Source: Pseudomonas sp. PB120 (GTDB taxonomy: Bacteria; Pseudomonadota; Gammaproteobacteria; Pseudomonadales; Pseudomonadaceae). From it: DNA of 64,000 nt. Shown piece by piece: positions 60,573-64,000 of this stretch. Where the stretch lies: assembly GCF_009761815.1 (NCBI RefSeq), contig NZ_RWIN01000078.1, positions 1 to 64,000 of the forward strand. Direction: 5' to 3'. Each line of letters opens with the position of its first letter. Within the stretch, counting starts at the first letter, position 1. Below the pieces are notes generated by a model. The model made no database searches. It was not told where the DNA came from and saw nothing but the letters and a program-made list of their open reading frames with translations. A program made the position numbers and the translations under genes.

Positions 60573-61481
60573 CTACTTGGCTGTCACTTCAGCAACCTTC
60601 ACAGCAGCCGGCTTCAACACCAGCCACAACGCCGCCGCAATCAACACCCCGCCATAAATGTGCGCCATCGACAGCGGCTCATCCAGCAGCAACGCACCCC
60701 ACAACACCCCGAATGGCGGAATCAGGAAAGTGGTGGTCATCGACTTCACCGGCCCGACAGAACTGAGCAACCGGAAGTAAATGATGTACGCCAAGGCCGT
60801 ACACATCAGCCCCAACCCCAGCAACGACAACCAGACGCTCCAGCCACCCCAGCTCGCCGGTGGCTGGGTGATCACGCTGTAACCGAACAGCGGCAGCAAA
60901 AACAACGTGGCCCCCAGCATGCTGCCCAGCGCCGACAGGCGACTGTCCAACCCACCCGCGTGATCAAGCCAGCGGCGCGCCAGGAATCCGGCAAAACCGT
61001 AGCAGGTCGTGGCGAGCAAGCAGGCGGCGGCACCCATCAGCAATGGCATGTCGAACGCCACTGGCCCTGCACGGGTCAGGACACCCACGCCGAACAACCC
61101 GAGGAAGACTCCGCCCAGCTTGGCCGCCGTGAGTTTTTCATGAAAGAACAGGCCGCCGATCAACACGCCCATCAACGGCGTGGTGGCGTTGAAAATCGCC
61201 GAGTACCCGGCCGGCAATACCTGGGCGGCCACTGAGTAAAGCGTCGCCGGAATCCCGGAGTTGATCACCCCGAGCAGCATCACGGTCTTGAGTTTGCCTT
61301 TGAAGTCCCAGCTGATGCGCATCAGCCCGAGGATCACCAGCAAGCCGGCGGCCGCAATCGAGACACGAAAAAATGCGGTTGGAACGGTGCCAATCACCGG
61401 GGCAATGATGCGCATGAACAGGAAGCTCGCGCCCCAGATGGCCGCCAGTGACAGCAAACGAAACAGATCAACGGGGTTCAC
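60573..61481 (-). CDS. EamA-family (DMT) transporter
   Basis: A 302-residue ten-helix DMT permease: LAAIWGASFLFMRIIAPVIG is helix 1, FNATTPLMGVLIGGLFFHEK ends the first repeat and MTTTFLIPPFGVLWGALLLD the second. I chose GTG at 61481, which follows GGAAGGAG and gives the usual N-terminus VNPVDLFRLLSLAAIWG. Substrate unknown. Confidence 0.85.
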   Translation of the reverse strand: MNPVDLFRLLSLAAIWGASFLFMRIIAPVIGTVPTAFFRVSIAAAGLLVILGLMRISWDFKGKLKTVMLLGVINSGIPATLYSVAAQVLPAGYSAIFNATTPLMGVLIGGLFFHEKLTAAKLGGVFLGLFGVGVLTRAGPVAFDMPLLMGAAACLLATTCYGFAGFLARRWLDHAGGLDSRLSALGSMLGATLFLLPLFGYSVITQPPASWGGWSVWLSLLGLGLMCTALAYIIYFRLLSSVGPVKSMTTTFLIPPFGVLWGALLLDEPLSMAHIYGGVLIAAALWLVLKPAAVKVAEVTAK

Positions 61482-61639
61482 GGGGGCACTCCTTCCTTGA
61501 TGGGGTCGAGAGTGTTGCCGAGCGCCTGATCGATGGCAACCGAAAAACGAGCAATTAATTCTCGGCAAAAATTACGCTTCTCCTGCACCCGGTTCACTGG
61601 CTAAGCTCAGGGCTCCCGAATTCCCGCAGAGGTCTCACC

Positions 61640-63358
61640 ATGCCGCAGCAATGGCCAGCCGCCGACATCGCCCGAATGATCCTCGATGGCTTTGACGATT
61701 ACCGCGAGCATTTCCGGCAGATCACCGACGGCGCGCGCGCCCGTTTCGAGCAGGCCCGGTGGCAGGAGACGCAAACGGCGTCGGCGGCGCGGATCAATCT
61801 GTACGAGGAAAAAGTCGGCGAAACGGTGGACAGGCTGCGCATCGCGTTTGACACCGACACGCTGGACGTCAGCTGCTGGCCGCTGGTCAAAAGCGCCTAC
61901 ATCACGCTGATCGACCTGCGTTTCGACGATGAATTGTCCGAGACCTGGTACAACTCGATTTTCTGCGGGCTGTTCAGCCATGACCTGATCAGCGACGGCT
62001 GCATGTTCATCCACACCACCCGGCCCAGCCTGCGCCGGGCGCGGGCCGCGCAAACCCGCACCTACAAGCCGCAAGGCCAGCTGTCGGGCATGCTGGCGAG
62101 CATTTTTGCCGACTACCGTTTCAGCGAGGACTACGCCGACTTGCCCGGCGATCTGCGCCGCCTCGAAGCCCAACTGCGCGAGAACCTTCCGGATTGGGTC
62201 TGCAAAGACCCAGAGCTGAGCGTCGAACTGTTTTCCTCGGTGCTCTACCGCAACAAGGGCGCGTACCTGGTCGGGCGCATCTACACCGCCGATGAGCAAT
62301 GGCCACTGGCGATTCCGCTGTTGCACCTTGAGGGGCGCGGCATTCAGATCGACGCGCTGATCACCGATGAAGCAGACGTGTCGATCATCTTCTCGTTCAC
62401 CCGCTCGTATTTCATGGTCGATGTGCCGGTGCCGGCCGAGTTCATCGGCTTCCTGCGCCGCATCCTGCCGGGCAAGCACATTGCCGAGCTGTACACCTCG
62501 ATCGGTTTCTACAAACACGGCAAGTCGGAGTTCTACCGAGCGCTGATCAACCACCTGGCCAGCACTGACGACCAGTTCATCATGGCGCCGGGTGTGCGCG
62601 GCATGGTGATGAGCGTGTTCACGCTGCCGGGCTTCAACACTGTGTTCAAAATCATCAAGGACCGCTTCTCGCCGTCAAAGAACGTCAACCGCGCCACGGT
62701 GATCGAGAAGTACCGCCTGGTGAAAAGCGTCGACCGGGTCGGGCGCATGGCCGATACCCAGGAATTTGCCGACTTCCGTTTCCCGCTGAGCAAGTTCGAT
62801 CCGGAGTGCCTGGAGGAATTGCTGGAGGTGGCGGCGTCCACGGTCTCGGTCGAAGGCGATACCGTGCTGATCCGCCACTGCTGGACCGAGCGCCGGATGA
62901 CGCCGTTGAACCTGTACCTGGAAAACGCCAACGAAGCGCAGGTGCGCGAGGCGCTGGAGGATTACGGCCTGGCGATCAAGCAACTGGCGGCGGCGAATAT
63001 CTTTCCGGGCGACATGCTGCTGAAGAACTTCGGCGTCACCCGTCACGGCCGCGTGGTGTTTTACGACTACGACGAGATTTGCTTCCTGACCGAAGCCAAC
63101 TTCCGCCACATCCCGCAACCGCGAACGCCGGAAGACGAGATGGCGAGCGAGCCGTGGTATTCGATCGGGCCGCTGGATGTGTTTCCGGAGGAGTTTCCAC
63201 CGTTTTTGTTTGCTGATTCGGGGCAGCGCACGTTGTTCGATCAGTTGCATGGCGAGTTGTACAACGCCGATTACTGGAAAAGCCTGCAAGAGGCGATTCG
63301 CGCCGGCAAAGTGATCGACGTGTTTCCGTATCGACGTAAAGGCTTCGATAACGAGTAG
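61640..63358 (+). CDS. aceK: Isocitrate dehydrogenase kinase/phosphatase
   Basis: A 572-residue Ace[18 protein letters not shown] is the nucleotide-binding loop (about 316-332), and the kinase/phosphatase centre is around [20 protein letters not shown] (about 457-476). It phosphorylates and dephosphorylates isocitrate dehydrogenase, directing carbon between the citric acid cycle and the glyoxylate bypass. aceA and aceB are not in the window. Confidence 0.93.
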   Translation: MPQQWPAADIARMILDGFDDYREHFRQITDGARARFEQARWQETQTASAARINLYEEKVGETVDRLRIAFDTDTLDVSCWPLVKSAYITLIDLRFDDELSETWYNSIFCGLFSHDLISDGCMFIHTTRPSLRRARAAQTRTYKPQGQLSGMLASIFADYRFSEDYADLPGDLRRLEAQLRENLPDWVCKDPELSVELFSSVLYRNKGAYLVGRIYTADEQWPLAIPLLHLEGRGIQIDALITDEADVSIIFSFTRSYFMVDVPVPAEFIGFLRRILPGKHIAELYTSIGFYKHGKSEFYRALINHLASTDDQFIMAPGVRGMVMSVFTLPGFNTVFKIIKDRFSPSKNVNRATVIEKYRLVKSVDRVGRMADTQEFADFRFPLSKFDPECLEELLEVAASTVSVEGDTVLIRHCWTERRMTPLNLYLENANEAQVREALEDYGLAIKQLAAANIFPGDMLLKNFGVTRHGRVVFYDYDEICFLTEANFRHIPQPRTPEDEMASEPWYSIGPLDVFPEEFPPFLFADSGQRTLFDQLHGELYNADYWKSLQEAIRAGKVIDVFPYRRKGFDNE

Positions 63359-63373
63359 TTCTCTGCGTCCGCT

Positions 63374-63486
63374 GCGCGGCCGATCGCGAGCAGGCTCGCT
63401 CCCACATTTGACCGCGGCGCCCCCGATTTTGTGGTCGCCGTAGATCCCCTGTGGGAGTGAGCCTGCTCGCGATCGGCCGCGCAGCG
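63374..63486. repeat. Inverted REP pair with extended arms
   Basis: GCGCGGCCGATCGCGAGCAG and CTGCTCGCGATCGGCCGCGC are complementary for about 20 bases beyond the usual core, a longer arm than in the other pairs. It separates aceK and hrpA. Confidence 0.9.
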
Positions 63487-63545
63487 GTCGTAAAATCTGC
63501 GACAATCGCCCCCCTGCGCCACTAGACGACTGAATTGCGTACCCG

Positions 63546-64000
63546 ATGACCGACGAATCGCCCTCCATCGACAAACTCCTGAAAAACCTCGATCACGCCA
63601 TGCTCGCCGACCGGCACCGGCTGCGGCGGCAGTTGCTTGAGCTGCGCAAGAAACCTGACGAAGCCAAGCTGGCCCAGTGGGTGACGCGCATGCAGGCATC
63701 CTGCGACCAGGTGGTGGCGCGGCGGGCCAGCCTGCCGGTGATCCGTTACGACGACAGTTTGCCGATCGCCGCCAAGCGCGACGAAATCAAGGAGGCGCTG
63801 CTCAAGCACCAGGTGCTGATCATCGCTGGCGAAACCGGTTCGGGTAAAACCACTCAGCTGCCGAAAATCTGCCTGGAAATCGGTCGCGGCCAGCATGGCC
63901 TGATTGGCCACACCCAACCGCGTCGAATCGCTGCGCGCAGCGTGGCCAGCCGGGTGGCCGAGGAACTGGCGACGCCGCTGGGTGCGCTGGTCGGCTATCA
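63546..64000 (+). CDS. hrpA: ATP-dependent RNA helicase HrpA, N-terminal part only
   Basis: The first 151 codons of a DEAH-box helicase, cut by the end of the window. [20 protein letters not shown] starts the protein, [20 protein letters not shown] is Walker A, and [20 protein letters not shown] is motif Ia. HrpA unwinds RNA and rescues stalled ribosomes in E. coli. Full proteins have about 1300 residues, so roughly one tenth is present. Confidence 0.9.
   Translation, partial: MTDESPSIDKLLKNLDHAMLADRHRLRRQLLELRKKPDEAKLAQWVTRMQASCDQVVARRASLPVIRYDDSLPIAAKRDEIKEALLKHQVLIIAGETGSGKTTQLPKICLEIGRGQHGLIGHTQPRRIAARSVASRVAEELATPLGALVGY

Noticed and set aside
1..64000. tRNA, rRNA, CRISPR, prophage, integrase or insertion sequence
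   Set aside because: I found no cloverleaf, no regularly spaced identical repeats with unique spacers, and no transposase, integrase or phage-like protein among the reading frames.

Overview
The window looks like chromosomal DNA of a fluorescent-type Pseudomonas. Coding density is high and codon use is GC-rich. The gene set is typical of the genus: arginine transaminase pathway, rnd-ycgL, lpxO, aceK, hrpA, LysR-controlled sugar-acid genes. REP palindromes built on GAGCNNGCTC, GCGGGCTTGCCCGC or GGGGATTTATCCCC cores occupy at least sixteen intergenic sites, mostly as inverted pairs. I see no rRNA, tRNA, CRISPR array, prophage or insertion sequence. All assignments are by reading motifs, without a database search.

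Region 1 (1-14.8 kb) is one long plus-strand catabolic cluster. It holds a PaaG-like crotonase, an acyl-CoA dehydrogenase and an ADP-forming acyl-CoA synthetase, then AruI and AruH (2-ketoarginine decarboxylase and arginine:pyruvate transaminase) and an aldehyde dehydrogenase. A dipeptide-type ABC importer and a flavodoxin-fold quinone reductase follow. Together these suggest uptake and transamination of arginine or a guanidino compound, decarboxylation, oxidation to the guanidino acid, and perhaps a CoA-thioester branch.

Region 2 (14.8-34 kb) is mostly housekeeping and small conserved genes: YegP-like protein, LysR regulator with a CHMI tautomerase, a glutamine-synthetase-family ligase, EptA, RNase D with YcgL, a hydroxyacid dehydrogenase, nitroreductase, YcgN, a peptidase-like protein with a degenerate zinc motif, a TrmH-type methyltransferase, YajD, a spermidine-synthase-like protein, a cNMP-binding protein, oligopeptidase B, YafJ-like amidotransferase and DUF2937.

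Region 3 (34-47 kb) carries a LysR regulator divergent from an MFS carrier and the PxpABC 5-oxoprolinase, a VWA/MoxR pair, a DUF4160-DUF2442 gene pair behind a perfect 10-bp inverted repeat, a DUF748 protein, CysK, LpxO, and a DMT exporter preceded by a 54-codon leader ORF and a terminator-like hairpin.

Region 4 (46.9-60.4 kb) is a sugar-acid island. A GbpR-like LysR gene and TctABC lie on the minus strand. Divergent from them are an MFS carrier, a COG3618 lactonase-like hydrolase and a PdxA-like dehydrogenase, then a second MFS carrier, L-lyxonate dehydratase (KxR motif, Asp-His dyad), an AraD1/FAH-family dehydratase and a ketoglutarate-semialdehyde dehydrogenase. The predicted outcome is conversion of L-lyxonate, or its lactone, to 2-oxoglutarate. 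The window ends with a DMT permease, AceK and the first 151 codons of HrpA.

The best candidates for under-described biology are the leader-peptide attenuator at 45.6 kb, the DUF4160/DUF2442 unit, the PdxA-like enzyme with an altered substrate site inside the lyxonate island, the CoA module attached to AruHI, and A-rich Crc/Hfq-like sites (one 14-mer is shared by two transporter leaders).
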